A DNA stretch of 64,000 nt from NCBI RefSeq assembly GCF_008932245.1, contig NZ_CP034910.1, positions 434,001 through 498,000 of the forward strand. The letters are read 5' to 3'. Positions 8,901 through 17,299 of the stretch are shown in pieces. This DNA is from Sinorhizobium alkalisoli. Lineage in GTDB: Bacteria; Pseudomonadota; Alphaproteobacteria; Rhizobiales; Rhizobiaceae. The notes below the pieces were generated by a model. It was not told the DNA's origin and did not search any database. It was given only the letters and a program-made list of their open reading frames with translations. Position 1 is the stretch's first letter, and each line of letters opens with the position of its first letter. The position numbers and the translations under genes were made by a program.

Positions 8901-9776
8901 TCAGCGCCCTCCCAGGCGATCGGTGCCGAAGAAGCGCAGCTGGACGGCATAGAGCGCCAGCGTGACGACCAGGAGCACCAGGGCCGCCGCCCCGCCCATG
9001 CCCCAGTTGACGAGAGACTGGACGAATTGCGCGATCAGTTCGGCAAGCATCATGTTCGCAGTGCCGCCGAGCAGCGCCGGTGTGACGAAGTAGCCGAGCG
9101 ACATCACGAAGACCATGAGCGCGCCGGCCGCCATGCCCGGCATCGCAAGCGGTAAGAGGACGCGCACGAGTGACTGCCAGCGATTGGCGCCGCAGAGTGC
9201 GGCCGCCTGGAGGATTGCCGGATCGATCTTCCGGATGACGCCGTAGAGCGGCAGGATGATGAAGGGCAGCATGATGTAGGTCATGCCGATCGTCACGCCG
9301 GTCAGGTTGTTGACGAGCGGAAGCGGCTGGTCGATGAGCCCCATTCCGATCAGCAGCTTGTTGATGACGCCGGTGCGCTGCAGCAGCACCATCCAGGCAT
9401 AGGTGCGGGCAAGAAGGTTCGTCCACATGGACAGAAGCAGGATGGCGAAGACGACCGAAGCGAGGCGGCTCGGCATGATGGCGAGCGCCCAGGCAACGGG
9501 AAAGCCGATCAGCAGCGAGATGAACGTGACCAGACCGGAAACCGCGAAGGTATTTGCGAATACCCGCAAATAGGTCGAGGAGCCCAGCAGCTCGGCATAG
9601 TTGCCGAGCCCCGGCACAGGCTCGGTGACGCTGCGCGTCAAGAGTATCGCGACGGGCAGCACGAAGAACAGGGCCAGCAGGCCGAGCGCCGGCAGTGTCA
9701 GGTCGAAGTCGGTCGGCCGCCGGGCGCGCACGGGCGCATAGTGTTTTGCGCTCGCGGTTTCGGTTTGCGCTACCAT
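8901..9776 (-). CDS. ABC transporter permease, PotB type
   Basis: The 291-residue permease has a cytoplasmic N-terminus, first helix at about 30-48 (LPALGLLALFFVLPVAILL), further helices and an EAA loop (QAAALCGANRWQSLVRVLLPLAMPG). It precedes the PotC-type gene with nearly abutting ends and follows the binding-protein gene by about 118 bases. That order (binding protein, PotB, PotC, PotA) is common for this importer class. Confidence 0.92.
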   Translation of the reverse strand: MVAQTETASAKHYAPVRARRPTDFDLTLPALGLLALFFVLPVAILLTRSVTEPVPGLGNYAELLGSSTYLRVFANTFAVSGLVTFISLLIGFPVAWALAIMPSRLASVVFAILLLSMWTNLLARTYAWMVLLQRTGVINKLLIGMGLIDQPLPLVNNLTGVTIGMTYIMLPFIILPLYGVIRKIDPAILQAAALCGANRWQSLVRVLLPLAMPGMAAGALMVFVMSLGYFVTPALLGGTANMMLAELIAQFVQSLVNWGMGGAAALVLLVVTLALYAVQLRFFGTDRLGGR

Positions 9777-9894
9777 CCTTGTCTCTCCTTCCCCTAAAGC
9801 GTCAGGGCGCCGTCTGAAACGGACTGCGCACCGCCTTCAGGCCACCAGAGCAACCGGAAGAACGCCGCCGCGTCCTTCCGGCCCCTTCCGGTGG

Positions 9895-10905
9895 TTACTC
9901 CGTCTGCCAGGCGTACCAGCGCTCCCCGATCGCATCGCGATTTTCCGCCCAGTAGTTCATGTCCGCATTCACCTGGTTCGCCGTCTGTGCGTCCGGCAGC
10001 GTCTTGGCCAATTCCGCATCCATCAGCTTCGGGGAGTCGAGATTGGTCGGCGCGTAGCCGGTCGCCTTGGCCAGGTCGGCTTGCGCTTCGGCAGAAGTGG
10101 CCAGTGCGATGAACTGCATCGCCGCTTCCTTGTTCTTCGCGCCCTTCGGCACGACGAGCGAGTCGGCGGCGGTGATGTTCTGCTCCCAGGAGGTCTCGAC
10201 ATTGATACCGCTCTCGGCAAGCGCGGTCATGCGGCCGTTCCAGAGACTGCCGAAGGGCGCCTCGGCGGAAGCGAGAAGCTGCTGCGACTGCGCGCCGCCC
10301 GACCACCAGATGATGTCCTGCTTGATTGTGTCGAGCTTCTTGAAGGCGCGGTCGAGGTCGAGTGGGTAGAGCTGATCCGCCGGCACGCCGTCGGCGAGCA
10401 GTGCCGCCTCGATCACGCCCGGCGCCGACCACTTGTAGAAGGCCCGCTTGCCGGGGAATTTCTCGGTGTCGAACAGGTCTGCCCAGGTCTTCGGGCAGCC
10501 GTCGACCGCATCCTTGTTGCAGCCGATGACGAAGGAATAATAGAAGCTGCCGACCGAATAATCGGTGACGAAACGCGGATCCAGCTTGGATTTGTCGATG
10601 ACGGAGAAGTCGAGCTTCTCGAGCAGGCCGTTCTTGCCGGCCTGCGCCGCATAGTCACCCTCCACGTCGACGACATCCCAGGTGACGGCGCCCGCCTCGA
10701 CCATCGCCTTGAGCTTGCCGTAGTCGGTCGGCCCATCCTGCAGCACGTTGATGCCGGTCTTCTCGGTGAACTTCTCGGCCCAGGCGATCTTCTGCGCGTC
10801 CTGGGTCGTGCCGCCCCAGCTCGTGAAAACAAGGTCCGCGGCAGCCGCCGGCATGGCTGTTGCGATGGTCGCGGCGGCAGCCGCCAAAGTGAATAACTTC
10901 TTCAT
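9895..10905 (-). CDS. ABC transporter substrate-binding protein, PotD/PotF class
   Basis: Periplasmic binding protein of 336 residues with a clear signal peptide (about residues 1-22, MKKLFTLAAAAATIATAMPA, then AAADLVFTSWGG). The mature start VFTSWGGTTQDA and the two-lobed class layout match extracellular solute-binding protein families 1/8 that bind polyamines, opines or other small charged compounds. ATG has AAGGGA just upstream. Because it lies inside a catabolic operon with a flavin monooxygenase and aldehyde dehydrogenase, it probably captures the substrate of that pathway. The ligand is unknown. Confidence 0.9.
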   Translation of the reverse strand: MKKLFTLAAAAATIATAMPAAAADLVFTSWGGTTQDAQKIAWAEKFTEKTGINVLQDGPTDYGKLKAMVEAGAVTWDVVDVEGDYAAQAGKNGLLEKLDFSVIDKSKLDPRFVTDYSVGSFYYSFVIGCNKDAVDGCPKTWADLFDTEKFPGKRAFYKWSAPGVIEAALLADGVPADQLYPLDLDRAFKKLDTIKQDIIWWSGGAQSQQLLASAEAPFGSLWNGRMTALAESGINVETSWEQNITAADSLVVPKGAKNKEAAMQFIALATSAEAQADLAKATGYAPTNLDSPKLMDAELAKTLPDAQTANQVNADMNYWAENRDAIGERWYAWQTE

Positions 10906-10944
10906 GTTCCCTTGCTCCGTGGTTTCGGTTCTTGCTTGGTTGTT

Positions 10945-11271
10945 CTATGGAGCGCTGCCGCTGATCGGCGAAAAGCGCGCCGCCTTCATGATCTTGTTTT
11001 CCGCGACTTCTATGAGATCGCCTATCTTGGGGAGGAAGGCCCGCCAATCCGGGTCGTCCATAAGTGCAGCCCGGCGTCTCTCACGGTCGTCGAGGCTCGA
11101 ATAGGCCCAGATGTGGACGATCTCGTTGATGGGCCCGATCTCGGAAAAGAAGTAGGCGACGAGTTCGCCGAGATGCTTCCTCTGAATGGCAATCCCTTCT
11201 TCCTCCACCACCTTCAGGTAGGCGGGGATCGCGCCGTTCTTCAGCCGATAGGTGCGGATCTCGTAGAACAT
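10945..11271 (-). CDS. NIPSNAP family protein
   Basis: Small 108-residue protein beginning MFYEIRTYRLKNGAIPAYL, the hallmark opening of the NIPSNAP ferredoxin-like fold, with a later IVHIWAYSSLDDRERRRAAL segment. Bacterial NIPSNAP proteins are common in catabolic operons, but their reaction is unclear. The start at 11271 is five bases after the aldehyde dehydrogenase stop; the longer open frame upstream is only an antiparallel-frame shadow of that gene. Confidence 0.85.
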   Translation of the reverse strand: MFYEIRTYRLKNGAIPAYLKVVEEEGIAIQRKHLGELVAYFFSEIGPINEIVHIWAYSSLDDRERRRAALMDDPDWRAFLPKIGDLIEVAENKIMKAARFSPISGSAP

Positions 11272-11276
11272 CGCCG

Positions 11277-12740
11277 TCACCGCATCACGAAGGGATCGGG
11301 GATCGGATCGTCCGAGGTCCGGAGCCAGACGGTCTTCGTCCGCGTATAGTCGAGCGCGGCTGCGAGGCCGCCCTCGCGCCCGTGACCGGAAAGCCCGAAA
11401 CCGCCGAAGGGCGCGATCGGGGAGACCGCCCGGTAGGTATTGACCCAGACGATCCCGGCGCGGATCCCCTTCATCAGCCGGTGCGCCCGGGTGAGATTCT
11501 GGGTGAAGACACCGGCCGCGAGACCGTAGGGCGTGTCGTTGGCGAGACGCAGGGCCTCGTCCTCGGTCTCGAAGGACAGAACCGACAGCACCGGACCGAA
11601 GAATTCGTTGTCGAGGGACGGCGACGCACTGCCATCGCAATCGAGAATGGTCGGTCGATAATAGAAGCCGTCGCCTTGGGGAGCGCTGGCCCCCGTCACC
11701 ACTTTGGCACCGCTGGCAAGCGAGCGGGCGATCAGCGCCTCGATGTGCGCGCGCTGCCGCTGGGTGGCAAGCGGCCCGACCTCCGTCGCCATATCGAGCG
11801 GGCTGCCGATCCGGATCGTGTCAGCCTTGGCCTTGAGGATTGCGAGGAAGCGGTCCTTGACGCTTCTCTCGACGATCAGCCGCGAGCCCGCGACGCAGCT
11901 CTGGCCGGTCGCGGCAAAAATCCCGGCGACTTGCGCATTGGCGGCACTTTCGAGATCGGCATCGGCGAAGACGATGAAGGGAGACTTGCCGCCGAGTTCG
12001 AGCGAGGTCGAGGCGAGATTTTCCGCCGAATTGCGCACCACATGCCGCGCGGTCTCGGGACCGCCGGTGAAGGCGATATGGTCCACCTGCGGATGACGGC
12101 TGAGTGCTGCGCCGCAGGACGGGCCGAAGCCGGTGATGATATTGACGACGCCGGCGGGAAAGCCCGCCTCGTGCACCAGCCGGGCAAATTCGAGAAGCGG
12201 CGCCGGCCCGTCCTCCGAAGCCTTCACCACCATGGTGCAGCCGGCCGCCAGCGCCGGACCGATCTTCACCGCCGACAGGAAAAGCTGGCTGTTCCAGGGC
12301 ACGACCATCGCCACGACGCCGATCGGTTCTCGGCGCAGCCACACCTCCATGTCCGGCTTGTCGATCGGCAGATGCGAACCCTCGATCTTGTCGGCGATCC
12401 CGGCGTAATAGCGATAGTAATCTGCGACATAGGCGATCTGCGCCGAGGTCTCGCGGATGATCTTGCCGGTGTCCCGGGTCTCCAGCTCGGCAAGTTTCCC
12501 GGCATTCCCGGCTACGAGATCCGCAAGCTTGTAGAGCAGCTTGCCTCGCTCGGACGCGGAAAGTTTCGCCCACGGCCCGTCATGAAGGGCGTTGCGGGCA
12601 GCCTCGACGGCCCGATCGACGTCCGCTTCCCGTGCCTCAGGCATCTCCGCCCAGGCAAGGCCGGTGGCGGGGTCGATGCTTTCGAACCGGGCTTCGCCGT
12701 CCGCGAATTCGCCATCGATGTAACACTGGAAGCGCTGCAT
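11277..12740 (-). CDS. NAD(P)-dependent aldehyde dehydrogenase
   Basis: Aldehyde dehydrogenase superfamily enzyme of 487 residues. Catalytic residues are visible: N150 in PWN, K173 in VVKASE, E248 in LELGGKSPF and nucleophile C282 in GQSCVAGSR. The Rossmann motif is FTGGPET. It oxidises an aldehyde to an acid with NAD(P). In this operon it most likely handles the aldehyde released by the flavin-dependent monooxygenase. It starts six bases after the LLM oxidoreductase stop. Confidence 0.94.
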   Translation of the reverse strand: MQRFQCYIDGEFADGEARFESIDPATGLAWAEMPEAREADVDRAVEAARNALHDGPWAKLSASERGKLLYKLADLVAGNAGKLAELETRDTGKIIRETSAQIAYVADYYRYYAGIADKIEGSHLPIDKPDMEVWLRREPIGVVAMVVPWNSQLFLSAVKIGPALAAGCTMVVKASEDGPAPLLEFARLVHEAGFPAGVVNIITGFGPSCGAALSRHPQVDHIAFTGGPETARHVVRNSAENLASTSLELGGKSPFIVFADADLESAANAQVAGIFAATGQSCVAGSRLIVERSVKDRFLAILKAKADTIRIGSPLDMATEVGPLATQRQRAHIEALIARSLASGAKVVTGASAPQGDGFYYRPTILDCDGSASPSLDNEFFGPVLSVLSFETEDEALRLANDTPYGLAAGVFTQNLTRAHRLMKGIRAGIVWVNTYRAVSPIAPFGGFGLSGHGREGGLAAALDYTRTKTVWLRTSDDPIPDPFVMR

Positions 12741-12745
12741 GTGCC

Positions 12746-13786
12746 CTACTCCGCAAATGCCGGCATGACCTCGGCGATGAAGCGTTCGAGCGAAGCCTTC
12801 TTGCGCGCGAACGCCATGCCCGTGTCGATCCAGAAGGAGTATTCGTCATAGCCCATCGCCTCGTAGTTCTTGAGGCGAGCGATGACCTCGTCGGCTGCGC
12901 CGACGACATTGTTGCGCCGCATCACCTCGGCCGAAAGCATGGCGTTGGCGGCGATTTCCTCATCCGCAATCCGCTCGATCAGACCTTGTGTGATCGGCCT
13001 TTCGTTCTTGAACCAGGCGAAGAAGTAATTGTAGTAGACGCTCATCTCATGAGCCGCCTGTGCGATATCCGCCTCGTCGGAGCCGACATAGGTGTGGCGC
13101 AGCAGCATGATCTTCGGCCGCTCGACCTCGGGGCTCTTGGCGCAGGCATCGTTGAACCGGCCCATCAGGGTCCGCACCTCGTCGTCGTTCTGCCAGAGCG
13201 GCGTCACCTGCACATTGCAGCCGTTCGCTACGGCGAATTCGTGCGAATTCGGATCGCGTGCGGCAACCCATATCGGCGGATGGGGCTTCTGCAACGGCTT
13301 CGGTGACGAGGTCGTGGCGGGGAATTTCCAAAACTCGCTGTCATGGGCATAGTCGCCCGCCCATATCCCCTTCACCGCCGGAATGAGCTCACGCATGCGC
13401 TGCCCGGCACTCCAGGCATCGAGGCCCGGCAACAGCCGCTCGTACTCGAAGGAATAGGCGCCGCGGGCAATCCCGACATCGAGGCGGCCATCGCAGATCA
13501 GATCCGTCATGGCAGCTTCGCCGGCAAGCTTGATCGGATGCCAGAACGGAGCGATCACCGTGCCGGTTCCGAGCCGCACGGTCTTGGTGCGGCGGGCAAG
13601 ATCGGCAATGGTAACGAAGGGGTTCGGTGCAATGGTGAACTCCATTCCGTGATGTTCGCCAGTCCAGATCGCATGCATGCCGCCCTTGTCGGCGATCTCG
13701 CAAAGCGTGACGAATTCTTCGTAGAGGGTCTTGTGGTCCTGCGAGGCGTTCAGACGCTCCATGTGAACGAAGAGCGAGAATTTCAT
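12746..13786 (-). CDS. LLM-class flavin-dependent oxidoreductase (bacterial luciferase-like)
   Basis: The 346-residue TIM-barrel protein of the luciferase-like monooxygenase superfamily starts MKFSLFVHMERLN. Conserved stretches include AIWTGEHHGMEF, TKTVRLGTGTVIAPFWHPIKLAGEAAMTDLICDGRLDVGIARG and PIWVAARDP. Such enzymes use reduced FMN delivered by a separate flavin reductase to oxygenate or cleave C-N, C-S or carbonyl compounds. The next upstream gene is exactly such a reductase (four-base overlap), so the pair forms a two-component monooxygenase. The substrate is not known. Confidence 0.9.
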   Translation of the reverse strand: MKFSLFVHMERLNASQDHKTLYEEFVTLCEIADKGGMHAIWTGEHHGMEFTIAPNPFVTIADLARRTKTVRLGTGTVIAPFWHPIKLAGEAAMTDLICDGRLDVGIARGAYSFEYERLLPGLDAWSAGQRMRELIPAVKGIWAGDYAHDSEFWKFPATTSSPKPLQKPHPPIWVAARDPNSHEFAVANGCNVQVTPLWQNDDEVRTLMGRFNDACAKSPEVERPKIMLLRHTYVGSDEADIAQAAHEMSVYYNYFFAWFKNERPITQGLIERIADEEIAANAMLSAEVMRRNNVVGAADEVIARLKNYEAMGYDEYSFWIDTGMAFARKKASLERFIAEVMPAFAE

Positions 13787-14718
13787 GAGCGTGCGTCCTT
13801 CTTCGCGATCGGATGGACCGTGCCGCCGGTCTCGTCACCGAAATACATGCCGAAATTGCCGATCGTGCTTTCGGAAAGGAAACGGTTGACGATGTCGGCG
13901 GTCGCGGGATTCTTGAATTTCGCCGCCGCAGCGGCGTCCGGCCCGAAAAACCGGCCCTCCCGCGGTACGCCATCGCCTGCAAGCGCGTGATAGACGATGT
14001 GCTGCCGAGCATCGCTCTTGTCTTCGTAGACCGAATAGAGAAAGCCGATGGTGACGGTGAGCCCGGTCAATTGTTGGAGATGCGCCGCCAGCGTCCGGGC
14101 GGGGTCATCGCCTTCCACGGTGCAACTCGGGATCGACAGCGTTTCCTCGCCCAGGAGATAGACCGAGCCGTGCTGCTCGAGCACAGCGCCGAGGCGAATT
14201 TCGCCCCCGACGGCGGCGGAAACGGCCTTGCCTGCGAGCCTCGGCGTGAAATAGCCGCCGCGGGCATAGCCGAGGCCATTCAGGCCGCTGTTTTCAAAGG
14301 CGGTGACGCGCCCGATCATGATGACATGATCGCCGGCCTCGATGAGGTCCTGCATCGCACATTCGAACCAGGCGGCCACCTGCGAGAAAATTGGGCAGCC
14401 ATTCGGCCCCTTCCGCCAATCGACGGCGGCGAAGCGATCCTCCACAGGTCGGGCGAAGGTGTTCGAGACGTCCTTCTGCGTCTCGGACAGGATGTTGACG
14501 GCGAAGCGCCTGGCGCCGGTCATCGTCGCATAATTGAGCGAAGTCCTGGCAAGGCAGACGAGCAGCAGCGGCGGGTCCAGCGAGACCGATGTGAAGGAAT
14601 TGGCCGTGAAGCCGATCGGCCTGCCCGCCGCATCGTTCGCCGTCACCACCGTGACACCGGTCGCAAACGCGCCGAACGCGTCACGCAAGGCTCTCGGATC
14701 GAATTCCTCTACACGCAT
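13783..14718 (-). CDS. FMN reductase-like flavin reductase with C-terminal Nudix-like extension
   Basis: Residues 1-165 are a flavin reductase-like FMN-binding domain (RDAFGAFATGVTVVTA, FTANSFTSVSLDPPLLLVCL, FAVNILSE, GDHVIMIGRV). Residues about 175-311 form a second domain resembling the Nudix fold (RLGAVLEQHGSVYLLG, ARTLAAHLQQLTGLTVTIGF, HIVYHALAGDG) but without the Nudix catalytic box. Typical stand-alone reductases are only about 160-180 residues. ATG at 14718 overlaps the hydrolase stop by ten bases, and the stop overlaps the monooxygenase start by four. Predicted job: supply FMNH2 to the luciferase-like partner. Confidence 0.88.
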   Translation of the reverse strand: MRVEEFDPRALRDAFGAFATGVTVVTANDAAGRPIGFTANSFTSVSLDPPLLLVCLARTSLNYATMTGARRFAVNILSETQKDVSNTFARPVEDRFAAVDWRKGPNGCPIFSQVAAWFECAMQDLIEAGDHVIMIGRVTAFENSGLNGLGYARGGYFTPRLAGKAVSAAVGGEIRLGAVLEQHGSVYLLGEETLSIPSCTVEGDDPARTLAAHLQQLTGLTVTIGFLYSVYEDKSDARQHIVYHALAGDGVPREGRFFGPDAAAAAKFKNPATADIVNRFLSESTIGNFGMYFGDETGGTVHPIAKKDARS

Positions 14719-15542
14719 ACCGGCTTCTCCCTGCAGGTCAGCCATTCCGCCATCAGTGCATTGACGGTCTCCGGCGCGGTGAGATTGACCATATGTCGGT
14801 GGCCGTCGACGATGCGAGCCCATCCGTTCGGCGTCAGGGACGCCATCTGCCTGGCCATTTCCGGCGTCGAATTCGGGTCTTGCGAGCCCGTGAGGAAAAG
14901 GGTGGGGCAAGTGACGGAGGGCCAGCAATCGGCATAGGTCTCCTCGCCGGTGGCAAAGGCGCCATAGGCGATCGCGTAACCCTCCGGGTCGACTCCCTCC
15001 AACCATGCACGGGTGAGTTCGCGTGCCCGCTCGCTCTGCGGGTCGTCGTCGAACCACCGGAGCAACGGCCCGGCCGTGTCGACGCCGCTTGTGCGGATCG
15101 CCGCCGCGCGCGCCAGGACTGCCGCCTTTGCCGCCGGGGCGCGGCGATAGACGCCGTTGAGGTAGGCGACACGGATGATCCGGTCGGTAAAGCTTGCCGC
15201 GGCGCCGCCGGCAATGAGCGCCCCCATCGAATGCCCGGCGACATTCGCATGCGCGATCCTCATGTCGTCGAGGAAGCGGCCGAACCAGGCGACGAAGTCC
15301 CGTACCGTGCTTCCGGCCGGGATCTTTTCGCTCCCGCCATGCCCGGGCATGTCCACCGCGATGACGCGGTGGGTTTTTGCGAAGGCCTCGATCTGCGGTG
15401 CCCAGGCCTCGAGCCGCATACCGACGCCGTGGATGAGGATCAACGTCTCGCCGTCGCCGGCTTCGACATAAGCGGCACCCCCCGCCGTCGTCCTGCGCGG
15501 GACGCCGCCCGCCTCCGGCGCGTTTGATGTGACCGTGTGCAT
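14709..15542 (-). CDS. Alpha/beta hydrolase
   Basis: Alpha/beta-hydrolase fold enzyme of about 277 residues. The oxyanion region LILIHGVGMRLEAW precedes the nucleophile elbow GHSMG (S105); the acid is in GSQDPN (about D221) and the histidine in DGHRHM (about H247). It hydrolyses an ester, amide or C-C bond. Start at 15542 was chosen because it gives a compact domain and sits 16 bases after the DUF1185 gene; the longer frame is unsupported. Placed between the DUF1185 gene and the flavin reductase, it is likely an early or middle step of the same pathway. Confidence 0.88.
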   Translation of the reverse strand: MHTVTSNAPEAGGVPRRTTAGGAAYVEAGDGETLILIHGVGMRLEAWAPQIEAFAKTHRVIAVDMPGHGGSEKIPAGSTVRDFVAWFGRFLDDMRIAHANVAGHSMGALIAGGAAASFTDRIIRVAYLNGVYRRAPAAKAAVLARAAAIRTSGVDTAGPLLRWFDDDPQSERARELTRAWLEGVDPEGYAIAYGAFATGEETYADCWPSVTCPTLFLTGSQDPNSTPEMARQMASLTPNGWARIVDGHRHMVNLTAPETVNALMAEWLTCREKPVCV

Positions 15543-15558
15543 CGGAGTGTCCGCCGCC

Positions 15559-16161
15559 TTAGACGCCGGCCGGATTGGCGACGTCCTGACCAAGATCCCT
15601 CAGATCCTGATAGCGGTCGCCGATACGATGGTGAGGTCGTCCGCCGATCGAAGCGCCAAGGGCAACGACGATCTCATCGGCGGCCGGCGCGTCGGGAATC
15701 GCGGTCTGGATCGTCAGATAGTGCGAACGGCGCCCCTCGTCGTGCTTGTCCATCAGGGGGATCATGACCGGGGCATTGGCGGGGCCGCGCGTATTGCAGA
15801 AGGCAAGGTATGACTTGGCGCCGACCGCCTGGCGATAATGATTGCCGAAGCGCAGCGTATGGATCAGCGCCGAGGCATGCTCGGTCTCGCCGTCGAGCCC
15901 GACGACGGCAGCCTTGCCATAGGCTTCGACCGCTTCGCCGGAGCCGGCGGCATCGATGATCATCCTGGTCAGAAGCTCGCCGAGAACGGGTGCTGCCGCA
16001 TGGATCTCCGGCTTGAGGTCTTCGACGAAGCCCCGCCCGGCCCACGGGTTTTTCACCACCGCCAGCGCCGAAAACAGCTTCGACGGCTGCGGGGCGGCCC
16101 TGCCTCCCTCGAACAGGATCGTCTCGGTCTGGAGCAGCGTCTTGCGGATCTGTACGGGCAT
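15559..16161 (-). CDS. DUF1185 'amino acid synthesis' family protein
   Basis: The 200-residue protein starts MPVQIRKTLLQTETILFEGG and matches the AA_synth/DUF1185 family (ALAVVKNPWAGRGFVEDL, GELLTRMIIDAAG, YGKAAVVGLDGETEHASALIHTLRFGNHYR). Despite its database name the family has no established reaction; its members recur beside hydrolases and monooxygenases in catabolic operons. It is the first gene of the minus-strand operon, with a palindromic operator 30 bases upstream of its start. Confidence 0.85.
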   Translation of the reverse strand: MPVQIRKTLLQTETILFEGGRAAPQPSKLFSALAVVKNPWAGRGFVEDLKPEIHAAAPVLGELLTRMIIDAAGSGEAVEAYGKAAVVGLDGETEHASALIHTLRFGNHYRQAVGAKSYLAFCNTRGPANAPVMIPLMDKHDEGRRSHYLTIQTAIPDAPAADEIVVALGASIGGRPHHRIGDRYQDLRDLGQDVANPAGV

Positions 16162-16190
16162 CGGGCATCCTTCCTGTGCGCTATTAGATC

Positions 16191-16206
16191 TTATGGTATA
16201 CCATAA
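16191..16206. promoter_or_regulatory. Predicted GntR operator 1, perfect 16-bp palindrome
   Basis: TTATGGTATACCATAA is perfectly self-complementary and lies 30 bases upstream of the DUF1185 start, where a promoter would be. FCD-type GntR regulators commonly bind such TGGTATACCA-like palindromes. A near-identical core occurs at 16414-16429, close to the divergent gntR gene. Confidence 0.75.
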
Positions 16207-16409
16207 TATTATCGCGTCAAGTTCAACTTTGCGGACGGAGCCGCGCCGCTGGCGAAGGACGGCCCAGCTAGGCTCAAAAAGCGGGATTGCCCGGAGTTTC
16301 GCCAGCCGATAGCTGTGCGAATTGCACCGCTTGCGGCAGCGGCTTCGGAAAGCGAGGGAGGCGGTGTTCGGCTGCCTCACCGCAATTGCTTTGAAGAATG
16401 TATGCCGGT

Positions 16410-16435
16410 ATGTATTATGGCACACCGTAATACAT
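16410..16435. promoter_or_regulatory. Predicted GntR operator 2, 26-bp imperfect palindrome
   Basis: Outer arms ATGTATTA and TAATACAT surround a core TTATGGCACACCGTAA that matches operator 1 at 14 of 16 positions. It lies 28 bases before the gntR start, so it probably mediates autoregulation. Together with operator 1 it brackets the divergent promoter region. Confidence 0.75.
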
Positions 16436-16462
16436 GGGCATCGAAGCAGAGATCGAGGTGAG

Positions 16463-17161
16463 ATGATGAACGCTGATTTGCGGGAAACCCCCATACGCGT
16501 GGAGCGTCCATCCAAAACGCTCAGGGAACTGGCGCTCGAAAAGGTTCGAGAGGCGATCGTAGAGGGCTATTTCAAGCCTGGCGAACGTCTTGTGGAGCGT
16601 GATCTCTGCACCCAGCTGGGCGTGAGCCGGACGATCGTCCGCGAAGTGCTGCGGCATCTCGAATCCGAGGGGCTGGTCGCCAACTTGCACAACAAAGGGC
16701 CGATCGTAGCGCTTCTGGACCTCAATGAGGCAAAGCAGATATATGAGATCCGCGGCGCCCTGGAAGGAATGGCCGCGCGCCTCTGCGCCGAGCGCCGCGA
16801 CCCGGCCATCGTCAAGGCCCTTGAAGCGTCGTTGATGAGCATACGTTTCAGCTATGCCGCGAAGGACATGGCGGGCGTTCTCGGCCAGACCAATGCCTTC
16901 TACCAGACGCTGTTCACCGCGGTCGGCCGGCACGTCGCCTGGGGCGTCGTGAACCTTCTGACCGTCCGGATCAATCATCTGCGCTCCATGACGATCAAGA
17001 CCGAGAACCGCGACGTGGAAGGACCGACGCAGATGGAACGCATCGTCGAGGCCATCAAAAGAGGGGATGGCGATGCGGCCCACAAGGCTGCCCTCGACCA
17101 TGTCGCCCGTGCAGCGGCGATCGCGGAGGCGCTTCTGGCGGCCCAGCAGACGCACGAATAA
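16463..17161 (+). CDS. GntR-family transcriptional regulator (FCD/FadR subfamily)
   Basis: The 232-residue regulator has a winged-helix domain at about 20-85 (LRELALEKVREAIVEGYFKPGERLVERDLCTQLGVSRTIVREVLRHLESEGLV) and an FCD ligand-binding domain after residue 95 (IYEIRGALEGMAARL, FYQTLFTAVGRHVAWG, MERIVEAIKRGDGDAAHKAALDHV). Two ATGs stand in tandem (16463 and 16466); AGGTG spacing slightly favours the second. It is divergent from the catabolic operon, and the two shared palindromes in the gap make it the likely pathway-specific regulator. Confidence 0.92.
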   Translation: MMNADLRETPIRVERPSKTLRELALEKVREAIVEGYFKPGERLVERDLCTQLGVSRTIVREVLRHLESEGLVANLHNKGPIVALLDLNEAKQIYEIRGALEGMAARLCAERRDPAIVKALEASLMSIRFSYAAKDMAGVLGQTNAFYQTLFTAVGRHVAWGVVNLLTVRINHLRSMTIKTENRDVEGPTQMERIVEAIKRGDGDAAHKAALDHVARAAAIAEALLAAQQTHE

Positions 17162-17299
17162 TGTCGTTGCGGTGCGGCAGAATGGATCGTCTCCGTGCCA
17201 GCGGCAACGCCGAAGGTTCAGCACCCGAGAGCTCCTGCCGATCGATGCCGATTGCATGTCTCCTTGAATGGCCTTGCTGGCGCGTTGGAACCCGCTGTC

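Noticed and set aside
10945..11640. A 231-codon frame upstream of the NIPSNAP protein
   Set aside because: Its first half is an out-of-frame reading of the aldehyde dehydrogenase gene; NIPSNAP similarity starts at the ATG at 11271.
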